A DNA stretch of 64,000 nt from Yponomeuta sedellus (lineage: Eukaryota > Arthropoda > Insecta > Lepidoptera > Yponomeutidae): positions 19,446,182-19,510,181 of the forward strand of contig OW203734.1 in the NCBI GenBank assembly GCA_934045075.1. The letters are read 5' to 3'. Position numbers and translations under genes: made by a program. Under the pieces are notes generated by a model. It was not told where the DNA came from and made no database searches. It saw nothing but the letters and a program-made list of their open reading frames with translations. This document shows, in pieces, positions 54,333-64,000 of the stretch (positions within the stretch are counted from its first letter, which is position 1; each line of letters starts with the position of its first letter).

Positions 54333-55396
54333 TATACACTTAGGTTCAAAAATATATGTGTATTTCCTTTTTTATGTACAATAAAGCGTTCTCTACCTAT
54401 TCATCATAAGTTTTTTTTGTGTTCAAACAGACATTAGATTTGTTATACCGAAGAATAGTCACGAGGCTTATATAAATCAACCTAAGTCGAAGTTTATATT
54501 TTGATTTTAACAAATGTCTCTTTACTCGCAACATCTTTTCAAATCATACCCTGAATATTCTATCATGAGCAAACAACAATGTGTCCTGCTGAAACCGGAT
54601 TTCCTTGAGCATACTCGGAACCATCTGTTATACATACCCTCAACAGTTTTTCCCCGAAACAAGGCAAAATATAATGTAGACTAAAAAGCTAAAGCGGATT
54701 GGCTGTTATTATGGCATTGGGAAAGTAGGTAATCCCCAAGGCAGTAGCTCCCTCCGCCCACCCACTTAGGCTTCACGCACACTGCAAAAAAGAACAACTA
54801 GTAATTGCAACAAAATATTATTCTAACCAAACCTAACCTATCTTTTCCGCTCTCATTCATCTCGCCATTGAATCAAAACAACATTTCCTTGTGATATAAA
54901 ATATCTAAGTTATATATGTATCTTACTGTAAAGAAAAACATCGTGAAGAAACCTTAGTGCTTGATTAAGCTCCTCCACTCGCTTTGAGAGTAATTAATAC
55001 ACTTAGCACAAAACTAATGTGAGCTTGCGGTATGGGCGTGCAACGGTTGATGTGCTGTCTGTTTTGGAATTGGGCTATTTGAGAGCTATAACAAAATGAA
55101 CGTACCTTAGCAACTGTTATTAAATGCCGTAATTTGTTTTTTTTAAAACGCACTTTGTTATCATTTTTCAAAAAAATATCGGCGCAAACTCGGAAATTTG
55201 AGAACCGATAGTAGCCAGCTGGAGCGGTGCGTGCGCGTTGCGGGTCGACGGGTTAGTGCTCTGATATTCAGAGATGCGGTACTACTAATTTTGTTCGCGA
55301 ACTTTCCGAAACAAGATTACTCAACTCGTTAAAGTCTAATAGGTTCTTAAATGCAATCGTTCAAATAGATGGCATATTTATTTACTTATTACATAA

Positions 55397-55499
55397 TCAA
55401 CCCGGACATGGCCCCCGTGGTGAAGTATGGCCTAACCTTCCTGCGATGTAAGAAGAGAGCCATGCCTTAGCAGTGGGGACGAACAAAGGATTGATATCA
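55397..55499 (-). mobile_element. Family B SINE, 3' fragment
   Basis: TCAACCCGGACATGGCCCCC, GTGAAGTATGGCCTAACCTT, GCAGTGGGGACGAACAAAGG, ATTGATATCATATC. Confidence 0.85.
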
Positions 55500-55587
55500 T
55501 ATCATTACATAGCCACTCTTAAACCACTCAGATTTCACTGTGTATTTGCAACTGTTTCGACGTATTTTAAACTTTCGCGACTTGTAC

Positions 55588-55811
55588 ACATAGAATATTT
55601 TCGGGGCTTAATCGCGTAGTGTAGTGTGTCGCAACCCTAATAGTGCTTTGTGATGGCTGATTGAGGGTAGTCTGAAACCTCATCAGCCGAAGATGCGAAC
55701 GGGTGCCAGCCATCAGTCTTCTCGTGACCACGATGACTGTAACGTCATCGAAACGTCGAGGTAAAATAGCAATAAATTACTACGCGATTAAGCCCCGAAA
55801 ATATTCTATGT
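55588..55811 (+). mobile_element. Penelope-like 3' end flanked by perfect 33-bp inverted repeats
   Basis: 55588-55620 (ACATAGAATATTTTCGGGGC, TTAATCGCGTAGT) and 55779-55811 are exact inverses. Between them lies the same Penelope-like 3' UTR as 49121-49300 (GTGTGTCGCAACCCTAATAG; GCGAACGGGTGCCAGCC; CATCGAAACGTCGAGG). GGCTGATTGAGG and CCTCATCAGCC inside form a further hairpin. Confidence 0.85.
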
Positions 55812-56714
55812 TTCGACGTAGATTACAGGAACCGTCTAGACTTTTAAAAGACGTCTTGTGCACAGGCCCTAACTACGTTTTTTTCTCCCGCAAACTGACA
55901 AAGTGATTGAGTAAAACTTAAATAAAATTAGTTTAAGTGGCGCGGCTCCGAAGCGGCTGACTCGTTCAGACTTTGGAAAGAGATTTGTGTAACTTGCAAC
56001 TGATTAAATGGCTTGAAGAAGATGATACGGTAATGTACGCGAGCTTTGAGTTAATGTTGATAAATATCACTCTTGTAAACAGTTGTAACGCAGTGCTTTC
56101 TTATTTATTCACTTGCTGACCCGACCTACTTTGAATCAACACACATTTTTTTTCATTAAGTTTACATTAGGTAAAAAAAGTTTACATAGCTTTTAGTTTT
56201 AATGGTCTTGTCTTTTACAAGATAAATCTGTAACTCACTCAACAAAGCAGTGTGCGATTTAGGTTTAGTGCGCATTGCGAATAAAAAAGCCGCGACTTTT
56301 TCGGTCCGATTTTAAATAGATAGGGAACTATTTTCGCGTATATTTTATCACAAGAGCATACATCTTCATACATTTTTGCATGCATGTCTCACAGATTTTT
56401 GCGTAAATAATCGCTAACCTGTTACTGGCTAATCGGCATATACTATTGCCCAGCTGAGCTGGAGTGGAATGGTGTAGGCGAGACAACTTGAATGTTGGTA
56501 TATTATCCAGAAAACAGAGTTTAAAGTAATTAAAATGATGGACCAGTGCACACTAAATTACGGTCAAAGTATGAATACAAAAAAGGTAGGTATATCGCGA
56601 AAAGTTGCGGAGAACCGCCACTACGTCATACGTAGAAAAGCTTATGGGTGGGTGTGTGTTTACGCACGCACACATATGCTAAGCGGTAACAAGTAGTCGG
56701 ATTCGGATTATATA

Positions 56715-56880
56715 TCTTACTAATATTATAAACGCGATAGTTTGCAAGTATGGATGTATGGATGTTTGATACTCTTTAACGTAAAAGCTACTGAATGGAT
56801 TTTAATGAAACTGTTTACAGTTCAGAATAACACATAGGCTACAATTCATAAAGATATTGTTTGAATTATCTAAAAGATGA
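56715..56880. repeat. Dispersed repeat J, other sense
   Basis: TACTAATATTATAAACGCGA, GCTACTGAATGGATTTTAAT, ATAACACATAGGCTACAATT. Common arthropod repeat. Confidence 0.5.
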
Positions 56881-57319
56881 CGATAAGTATCAAGTAAGTA
56901 GGAAAAAATCTAACATCGGCGACCTATTCTGGCGTGCGCTGCCAAAACCGCTTGAGTTACACAATACATGTGTAATATGTGATGGAAATGTTTAAAAAAA
57001 TCGTTAAATATAGTGTATAGGAGCATACTCCAGTAGCCACCAATAGGCCTATGATTAGGGCTCCGCAGAGCTTAGTTACTATATTTCTTATGTTGACAAT
57101 ATTGTGTAATTAAAGTGCGACTGTCACATCTCAATATTGTCAAGGTGTTATATTTTTCAATTCAATTGCGACCCAAAAATTATTTATGTGATAAATTTAA
57201 CGCCATAATGTTAACTCATTTCTACGCCACGCTAATATAAGCTACTCTAAATACGGACCTTGTGCCGACGAAGTTGCGGGCACGAGCTAGTTCCCAATAA
57301 ATTGAAATACCACTTACTA

Positions 57320-57470
57320 AAAGTGAAGGAAAACATTGGGAGGGAAGCCTGAGCAAGTATTGTGGTGAAATATGTTCATAGAACATAGCGCTTCAAATCG
57401 CCAATGTCCACGATGAGATGAGCACGGATTTAGCCCAGACATTCATTCAGACCTGCCTTTTTCATGTATG
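57320..57470 (+). repeat. Family E fragment
   Basis: GAAGGAAAACATTGGGAGGG, CAAATCGCCAATGTCCACGA; more diverged than other copies. A further piece is at 58690-58765 (CTCTCTCTTTCTGAGAGAAG). Confidence 0.5.
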
Positions 57471-57494
57471 CTATCTATCTATCTATATCTATAA

Positions 57495-57930
57495 TCAGCC
57501 CACATCAACCCACTGCTGGGCATAGGCCTCCTTTTTATTGCGCTATTCCTCACGGTACTGTGCTAACCTAAACCATCTCTGACCTGCAACCCTCACGATG
57601 TCGTCTGACCATCGTGTCGGTGGTCTGCCTATCAACCTCCTTCCCTCCCTTGGTCACCACTCTGATAATGTCCTGGTCCACCGGCCGTCTTCCCTTCTAG
57701 CCAAGTGTCCCGCCTATCTCCACTTTAAGTATGTGATCCGCTCACCAATGTCTTTGACCTTGGTTCTTCGACGAATTTCTACGTTGGGTACGCGGTCCAC
57801 AAGCGATATGCCCAGCATGGCACGCTCCATCGCTCTTTGTCCAACTTTTATTTTGTGCATATTTTGATTGTTGAGCGTCCATGTTTCCGCATCATAAGTA
57901 TGGGCAGGACGCATTGGTCGTAGACCTTGG
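57495..57930 (-). pseudogene. RTE-type LINE C-terminus, minus strand
   Basis: The minus-strand frame reads DAETWTLNNQNMHKIKVGQR, AMERAMLGISLVDRVPNVEI and RRRTKVKDIGERITYLKWR, the classic RTE C-terminal motifs (Y-ETW, R-MER-MLG-S--DR--N-EIR-RT-V). Downstream, frame-shifted, it reaches the CCCACTGCTGGGCATAGGCC tail at 57500-57530. Confidence 0.88.
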
Positions 57931-59414
57931 TTTTAATGTCATGTATGCTTTAGTCTCATTATCTATAAACAGACTCAACTACTAAAACAGGAGCCTCAGA
58001 ACTTTGTTTACCTGTTGAATAAATTTGGAAAGGTATTCACTTCTCGAGTACTGGAATTGAAAGTTTCAGAAATCGACTGCTAATATAAAATCGATAAGAC
58101 TCCACAATGGCGCTCTTTCCAGACTCGCCTCAACCGCACTTAAAGTTTCTCGTTCTGTTATCCTTTGCCTAGCACGGTTTTAATTACCTGGAGTTCTCGG
58201 CTGGAATCTGATAGAATTACATTCCAGATTCTTAGAGGGTAAAGTGGTACAGAAGTTTTACTTTCATGAGTTGACACAGGACGAAATTTACGGTGGTCTT
58301 GCTTAGGAAGTCATAAATTTAATAGTCAATATTTAATACCCTTGTGAAATAAATACTTAGCTTTCTGTCTCATTTTAATAATTCTAAATTCTAATAGCAT
58401 TTATTTTAATATTTCTTCAGCTGCGTACGGCTCGGTTCAAATCAAAGTTTGTATCTACAATGTTATTTTTTTAAATCACGTCAGCTTATCTTATACGAAC
58501 ATTGATTTAATAACACATTGTATAAAAATACACCTTTCCATATTTTGAAAATATCAAAAACGAAAAATAAAATTAAGAAATTAAAAATTGATTCATCGAA
58601 CCGCTCTGACTCGACCGTTACGTTGATTTAAAAGTGGCAATGACACTCGCTGTGAATTAAGCTGCCAAAGAAATGATTTCAAGAAAATTTAAATGTCTGA
58701 GGTGTTCGTACTCTCTCTTCCTCTCTCTCTCTTTCTGAGAGAAGGCTTATGTCGTAGTAAGTCGAACGTCCTGTTAAGGATGGTCTAAGATTCAAAAATG
58801 CAAACACGTGAAATTGGCCAAATGCGGACCCACTGTATTTTTATTGTATCAGAGCCTCGCTTGCTTCTCGCAGAGGATTCTGTTCAAAAAGGTATTCAAA
58901 GCTGCGAAACTGAGGTATGTGATTGTACGGGCGTCTTAGGATTTTTTACTCCGATCGGAATGTAATAAGGTTGAGAGTTTAAAGTAAGGTCAGGTAGAAA
59001 GGTGTTTTAGCTGGAACTTTATTGCCAGTAAAAGAACAATCAAGAATTCCGCACATAATTAAACAATAAGAATATTCCGTTTTTTTTTTCTGAAAAGTGC
59101 CTTTTTTAAGGTTCCTTGAGTGTTTAAAGGTTTGACCTGATATGACCATTTGTACCATATTTGTCATGCGTAGGACTCGTTGATATAGAACCTGAATTTT
59201 AACAACAAAAAAGGCTCTAAAACATAGTTATGGAAACTATATTATGTGGATCTAGCTAGGTACATTTTTTACTGAACCATGACTTGCCCGTATTTGCGGA
59301 TATAAAATTGCTAGTAAAAAGACGTAACAGTAGCTCGCCAAGGTCAAGTCAAGGTCAGTATGTTTATTTCACTTGTACTTTATTTTTTTTTTCATTGAGT
59401 TGTTTTAATACAGT

Positions 59415-59755
59415 TCATAGATTGATTCCAATGACTCGATTCGACTGGGCCACGAGCGCCTCCAGCGTTTTTGCAGCGCCATCTGTTGTAGAATTTTTTG
59501 ACTATGAACCGTATTAAAAAAATCAATAAAATAAAAATAAAAAAGTAAAAGCCGCGCCAGTTATTGCTTAAATAAGCAACAACAGGCACGGTCAGGTGAA
59601 GGATGGGTGACCATCCCGTGACTACCGCTAGTGGCATTTTTCCGAGTGCTGCAGTGCTTTGCAAGGCACGTTTAGCCATGCCTAACCTTGCTGCGATGCA
59701 GGAAGAGACCAGTGCCCCAGCAGTGGTGATATGCAAGGGTTGATATCGATGGCGC
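59415..59755. mobile_element. Family B SINE with inverted head piece
   Basis: 59418-59465 is head sequence in plus sense (ATTGATTCCAATGACTCGAT, GGCCACGAGCGCC). 59560-59755 is minus-class family B (AAGCAACAACAGGCACGGTC, GGATGGGTGACCATCCCGTG ... GGGTTGATATCG) with a mid-body deletion. The two pieces face each other across a LINE-like A-rich gap. Confidence 0.75.
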
Positions 59756-60254
59756 TACATAATATTTAAAGGTGTTTAAAAAAAACTAAACGAGCAAACC
59801 TCGTTCGCAAGGTCCTTAGGCTAATTCAAGAAAACCTTTTTACACTCAATTCTGATTCAGAGCTTTTACCATTGATTGCACGTAACGTACATGTTACTTA
59901 ATGAATAAGTTAACTATTTTAACAAAGAAACCTCTTTCGTGAGTGGAAGTTGGTTACTTCTTGTTGCCGGCTGTGAATTAGGTAGTTAGGCGTACTCAGG
60001 GTTCATTTGAGTTTGCGCTGCCGAGTGGAGTCCACTTGTAAGTTGTTTTCATTGTTGCTATAATGCCTTTAGGTTCTAGTAAAAGGAAGGAAGAATATAC
60101 AGGGTTATTTCGAAAATTTGCAATTCCTGAAACATAACTGTTTAAGTTTGTGTTGTGCAACAACAACATTAAAAAAGGGACGGTTTATGGTTAAGTTTAC
60201 AAAATCATAAAATACTGACTGACGGACTTATTTTTTTGAGATTTTTTGCAGTTT

Positions 60255-60345
60255 GAATAACATTTACATACAAGCACTTACATAGCTTCTGGCCCCACAC
60301 TAGGGTACCCCGTGCCGTGGGAACCAGAAACAGCGACATCACATA
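60255..60345 (-). mobile_element. SINE C fragment
   Basis: ACATAGCTTCTGGCCCCACA, GTACCCCGTGCCGTGGGAAC, AGAAACAGCGACATCAC. Confidence 0.75.
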
Positions 60346-60539
60346 TATGTAAACATTACATTTTAAAATATTAAACAGTGAAAGGTATTTTGAAACAACT
60401 GTTTTAGGAGTACGGTCGGCGAAACCAATTTTATATATGTTTATTATTATTTAATGTCATGGTACTTTAATGCACTAACAAGATCGAGGCCCAGGGAGCC
60501 AATTTTCACTTCATTAGCAAATAATTCGTATGCGACTCT

Positions 60540-60722
60540 AAGGGCCTGTTTCACAATCTGCAAATAAAGTTCCGGATAAGCTATCCGCAACCAGGGCTGC
60601 CGTTTGTTCTAAATTTAAATAAATATTCTTATGTTGCGTGTGTTTTTTTATGGCTTCAAATTTAGAACAAACGGCAGCCCTGGCCTTAGGGCCTGTTTCA
60701 CAATCTAAACAGGCCCTAAGGC
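60540..60722. mobile_element. Nested inverted-repeat MITEs
   Basis: CCAGGGCTGCCGTTTGTTCT (60592 on) and its inverse (ending 60681) bound an 89-bp foldback. It sits inside another foldback whose end AGGGCCTGTTTCACAATCT appears at 60540 and 60688. The right side carries its own short inversion (AACAGGCCCTAAGG). Confidence 0.8.
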
Positions 60723-60819
60723 TTATGACTTGACTTCTACATAAAAAGTCGAATGACAGCAAATTATGATTATGATTCCGAAATTATGACATTTCAAGAC
60801 TTTAATAAATATATAACAC

Positions 60820-60930
60820 CACACCTGTATCCCAGAGGGGTAGACAGAGATCAGGGACTGCCACTTGCTACGATCCTAGCTGGCAGATCACTTTCGCTTC
60901 ATCAACGTTCATTAGTCCTTACATGCACGG
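60820..60930 (-). mobile_element. LINE K 3' fragment
   Basis: AGAGGGGTAGACAGAGATCA, GGCAGATCACTTTCGCTTCA, TCAACGTTCATTAGTCC: reverse of the LINE K 3' region at 36450-36540. Confidence 0.7.
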
Positions 60931-61274
60931 CATGCACCCGGTCCAAACACTGCATAACAAAAATATGTGATTGTGTGCCTATATCTCTGACGTAGTTAGT
61001 AAAGGCATGCGCAGATGAGGTACTATCCCCCGGGTACTTTTTGGTCCGTCGATATAGATCTCTTATAAATTGTATCGAATAACGCACACGAAGGACTCAA
61101 AGTACCCCGTACAAAAGGCAGACAATCTGAGGAATCATACGTACGGAATCGCGTAGGGCGCAATTCCAATGCAATTCCGTACGCTCAAAGTACGAGCTTT
61201 AGAATTGGTATATTTTTACATCACTCTTTCTTCCTCTTTCATCACTGTACAAAATTCTTACATCGGCAAAATTA

Positions 61275-61367
61275 TTCACACAAACACACACACATACACC
61301 CTCACACACTCAAACACACCCTCACACGAACACACTATGCAGTCATGAAATTTAACAACACTCTGTT

Positions 61368-61413
<46 letters not shown>
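61275..61413. repeat. CACA-rich and (AT)n microsatellites
   Basis: ACACACACACATACACCC and CTCACACACTCAAACACACC at 61278-61328. A run of about 20 AT units at 61372-61412. Confidence 0.95.
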
Positions 61414-61416
<3 letters not shown>

Positions 61417-61539
61417 GTTTTATATATGTAAGCCTACCTTTGTTCCTGTATAGTAGCTAAGTTAATATAATGTAAGCCCTTAAGTGGCCTATGTTTAGAT
61501 TTTTCTACACAACCATTTTTTTATAATTTAACTTGTGCT

Positions 61540-61800
61540 GTGGGTTTTGTATTAAAATAAAAATAAAATAAAATAAAAAAGTCCTTGAGCGTTTACATGG
61601 TCTTTGTAACGAGCTCGATACAGCGGTGTAAATAGCGCCATATTTTCGTAACAGAACGGGTGAAATCTAGCAGATCTAGTAAATATTATAATAGAATAAA
61701 AGATAAAAAGATGAAAACGTTTATTGTTATATAAAATAGTACATCATATAGGTACAGACCCCCACACTAGGCTATGCCTGACCCGTGGGGGATGAAATAT
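61540..61800. mobile_element. A-rich tail and LINE-like end
   Basis: 61551-61580 is an AAATAAAATAAA tail after a TTTGTATTAAAAT end. 61690-61800 (AAAACGTTTATTGTTATATA, CACACTAGGCTATGCCTGAC) looks like a minus-strand LINE end. No ORF. Confidence 0.45.
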
Positions 61801-62068
61801 TTCACTAATTAACACTACTGTATTGTCACAATTTGTATGATCCTTGTTGACCGCAAAATAAATTACTTTATTAAAGGAATAAAAACTATTTAGAACTACG
61901 AGAACTAGTACGAAAATCCTCGTTCCAAAGGTTTAAGAAAGAACGTAATATCTTACGCCTCGTGTTCGTCGAGCCTGTCATAAATATAATAAAGAAAAAA
62001 ATCGTGTTTGTGCATAGGGGATCCAGTGGGCAAACTAGCGCCATCAATGAAAAAAACATTAACGTGTC

Positions 62069-62269
62069 TGTCACCTGTTACTGGCAGTCGTTAAGCCATA
62101 TCAGAGACCTTATGGACGGCTTGATAACTTATGACGGTAAGGCCTGACACTGTCTTACAATGCTCCACCAACCCGGACTTACCCCCGTGGTGAAGTATGG
62201 CCTAACCTTCTTGCGATACAGGAAGAGACCCATGCCCCAGCAGTCGTGTCATAGAAAGAGTTGGTGCTA
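62069..62269 (-). mobile_element. Family B SINE, head truncated
   Basis: GTTACTGGCAGTCGTTAAGC, ATCAGAGACCTTATGGACGG, CTCCACCAACCCGGACTTAC, GGAAGAGACCCATGCCCCAG, AAAGAGTTGGTGC. Confidence 0.82.
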
Positions 62270-62754
62270 TCTTACACGATTGAGAGACTGTACAGACAGT
62301 TTTTGCAAATATGATTTGTAAAAGAAGATAAGATCATTTAAAAATGTTTTTTATCTCGGTGACGCTAGAGTTACTCTGTCGATCCCCTTAACACATCGAT
62401 GTAGCAGACCCCTATATCCGTGTATGATACTGAACAAGCGGCGAAGTGTAAAAGTATTCATAGCGTGAATTGTTCGAGAGCGTTTTCCATTTGACTGGTT
62501 AATATCATCCACCTGGCATACGGTGCGCCAGAGTGAGTACAACAGATGGACAACATTCGTTTCCACACTGCTTTTTGAAATAGTCCGTTAAATCCCCGGA
62601 ATATCTTTACATAAATCTCGTGAGGTCGTCCCGTCTACCGGGACGACCTTATAGAAATAAGGACCGATCATACATAGATATACAATCACAGAAATACAAT
62701 CTGTGTCCCAGTGGACCCAACTATGGCATTCCGTGGTAGCATTAGGCATCTTCT

Positions 62755-63010
62755 TCTTCTTCTTAAAGTGCCTCTCTATTACTGGAGGTTGGCAGTCAGC
62801 TCTTTACAGCGATCTCTGTTCAGTGCAATTCTGAACAGCTCCTCAGCGGTTTTAACACCGGTCCACTCCTTGATGTTGCACAACCATGACGTCCTTCTCC
62901 TGCCCGGCCTTCTCTTTCCTTCCACCTTGCCCATCAAAATAGTCTGCAGTAATTGGTGTTTACTGCATCGCAGCACATGGCCTAAGTAAGCTACTTTCAG
63001 CGGTATGCCG
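62755..63010 (-). pseudogene. LINE C-terminal ORF fragment
   Basis: The minus strand reads LKVAYLGHVLRCSKHQLLQT, ILMGKVEGKRRPGRRRTSWL and CNIKEWTGVKTAEELFRIAL, the widely conserved C-terminal tail of insect non-LTR reverse transcriptases (YLGHVLR, GK-EGKR--GRRR-SWL-NI-EWTG). It ends ELTANLQ near 62780, followed by a TTCTTCTTCTT tail on the plus strand. 5'-truncated. Confidence 0.85.
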
Positions 63011-63174
63011 CTTCCAAATATTGGTTCCTCCTCCAGTCCATTGGTACCTAGTGATTTGCCTTTGGGCGCAAGGGTGCAAGTCTCTGCTGCTCAAACGTAT
63101 TTGTTTAAGCAGGAGCTACTTTCCCGTGCTATGTTACCTATTTATTTAATTATCTTTATTTCACGTTATAATTT

Positions 63175-63250
63175 TAATGTGGAGTTCGAACCTACGACCT
63201 CCCAATTGAGAAGCCGGCGTTCTACCGCTCCTCTACTACAGCTTAGTCCG
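63175..63250 (-). mobile_element. SINE D tRNA-like head
   Basis: GTGGAGTTCGAACCTACGAC (B box reversed) and GCGTTCTACCGCTCCTCTAC (A-box region reversed). Confidence 0.65.
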
Positions 63251-63689
63251 GCGGGACAGCTACTAAAATAAGTGAAACTAAGATGGATCTAAAATAAGTC
63301 AGCCTTCTGTCCAATGTCTGGTCTATGTTACAGGCGATACAGGGAGGGTGTTAGATGGAAGATACAGAGTCTTGTTTGGTGCTCTCGCCCTAGTGATCAC
63401 TCTGAAGTAGGTTGAACTCGGCTTAAAGCTTTGTATAGTTTGTGCTAGGAACAACATGTTGCTCTGTTAGTTGCTAAACAAGCGAGGATCAGTTCCTCAA
63501 GTGAAAATTTCTCTGAGCGAATATATAAGAGCCTTAGAAATGCAGCGAATTTAGAAAGCAGCTAATAATAGATCTTTATAGATAGATAAATAAAATAAAT
63601 AAATATTTATGGACATATTACACAGATCTCGTAATAATAATATTACAGATATAATATTACTTATTATGTGTCGGCAGATATAATATTTT

Positions 63690-63962
63690 TAGAGCGGTGG
63701 TAGCGGAGCGGTGTAGAACTCCGGCTTCTCAATCGGGAGGTCGTGGGTTCGAACCCCAGCATGTACCAATTGGCTTTGTTTTCTAAGTTATGTACATTTG
63801 TGAAATTATAGTAGCAATACTACTCGCTGACGGTGAAGGAAAACATCGTAAGGAAACCCTAGTATCTGAGGTGTTAGAGTACCTCAGCGCTTGCTACGTA
63901 CAATGGCCCAACTATGAGGCTAAGTGCGGAAATCTCAGTTCTAACTAACTAACATGACTGTG
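63690..63962 (+). mobile_element. SINE D, best copy with tRNA-like head
   Basis: Head GAGCGGTGGTAGCGGAGCGG and GGTCGTGGGTTCGAACCCCA (box A/box B). Body GAAGGAAAACATCGTAAGGA, GTACCTCAGCGCTTGCTACG, GGCCCAACTATGAGGCTAAG. This copy defines the order of pieces seen at 2722, 35110, 41055 and 51448. Confidence 0.85.
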
Positions 63963-64000
63963 TCGGCGCCAAGTGGTTAAGTCAGTCGAATTAACTCCCT

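Larger units (their letters stand above)
54161..64000 (-). other. nAChR intron upstream of the 45-bp exon (at least 9.8 kb)
   Basis: No coding exon recognised up to the window end. Apart from listed repeats, 54335-55395, 55815-56710, 57935-58685, 58770-59410, 59760-60250 and 63255-63590 show nothing assignable. Confidence 0.75.

Noticed and set aside
54161..64000. Next upstream nAChR exon (LIDV-type end)
   Set aside because: No donor-bounded segment encoding the expected motif could be seen on the minus strand; it probably lies beyond the window.
1..64000. Bacterial contamination suggested by bacterial-looking tRNA box sequence
   Set aside because: Introns, insect receptor exons, SINEs and LINEs run throughout; no prokaryotic gene organisation.

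Overview
This is a 64-kb piece of an insect nuclear genome, probably a moth or butterfly. The base composition is AT-rich, exons are tiny and separated by very long introns, and the intronic DNA is a dense mosaic of SINEs, decayed LINEs, Penelope-like ends, small inverted-repeat elements and one mariner. Lepidoptera is an inference from the look of the SINE/LINE tails; the exon homology itself only says insect.

The one host gene I can support lies on the minus strand and spans nearly the whole window. It is a nicotinic acetylcholine receptor (nAChR) alpha-type subunit. Four coding exons are recognisable, in transcript order: 54160-54116 (45 bp, loop D region), 19845-19736 (110 bp, loop A region), 9422-9242 (181 bp, Cys-loop and loop B) and 55-1 (cut by the window edge). 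Every internal junction has AG/GT splice sites and the phases join exactly, including an asparagine codon split AA|C. The introns are about 34.3, 10.3 and 9.2 kb. Exons for the signal peptide and extreme N-terminus, and for the transmembrane domains, lie outside the window.

The rest is intron. The main repeat families are: (A) a tRNA-like retroposon with 11-13 bp target-site duplications, at least 16 copies or pieces, often with permuted or inverted ends; (B) a SINE whose head matches the 5S rRNA internal promoter, about 22 copies or pieces; (C, D, L) other tRNA-headed SINEs; (G) a non-autonomous element sharing its 3' tail with an RTE-type LINE; (E, F, H, I, K) LINE ends and short dispersed repeats; Penelope-like 3' ends; and several MITEs. 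A 1.1-kb mariner at 20122-21225 has both inverted repeats and TA duplications, but carries a frameshift and a one-codon deletion in its catalytic spacing. A 1.25-kb element at 30039-31294 is filled with about a dozen copies of a TTTCATTGCCGTGG-like motif.

The recurring unusual theme is inverted, snap-back structure at the ends of unrelated repeats, plus free-standing palindromes (a perfect 60-bp one at 17648-17707), inverted duplications (24.4-28.8 kb) and an apparently identical 452-bp tandem duplication (52229-53148). No CRISPR array, operon, rRNA gene or convincing functional tRNA gene was seen.
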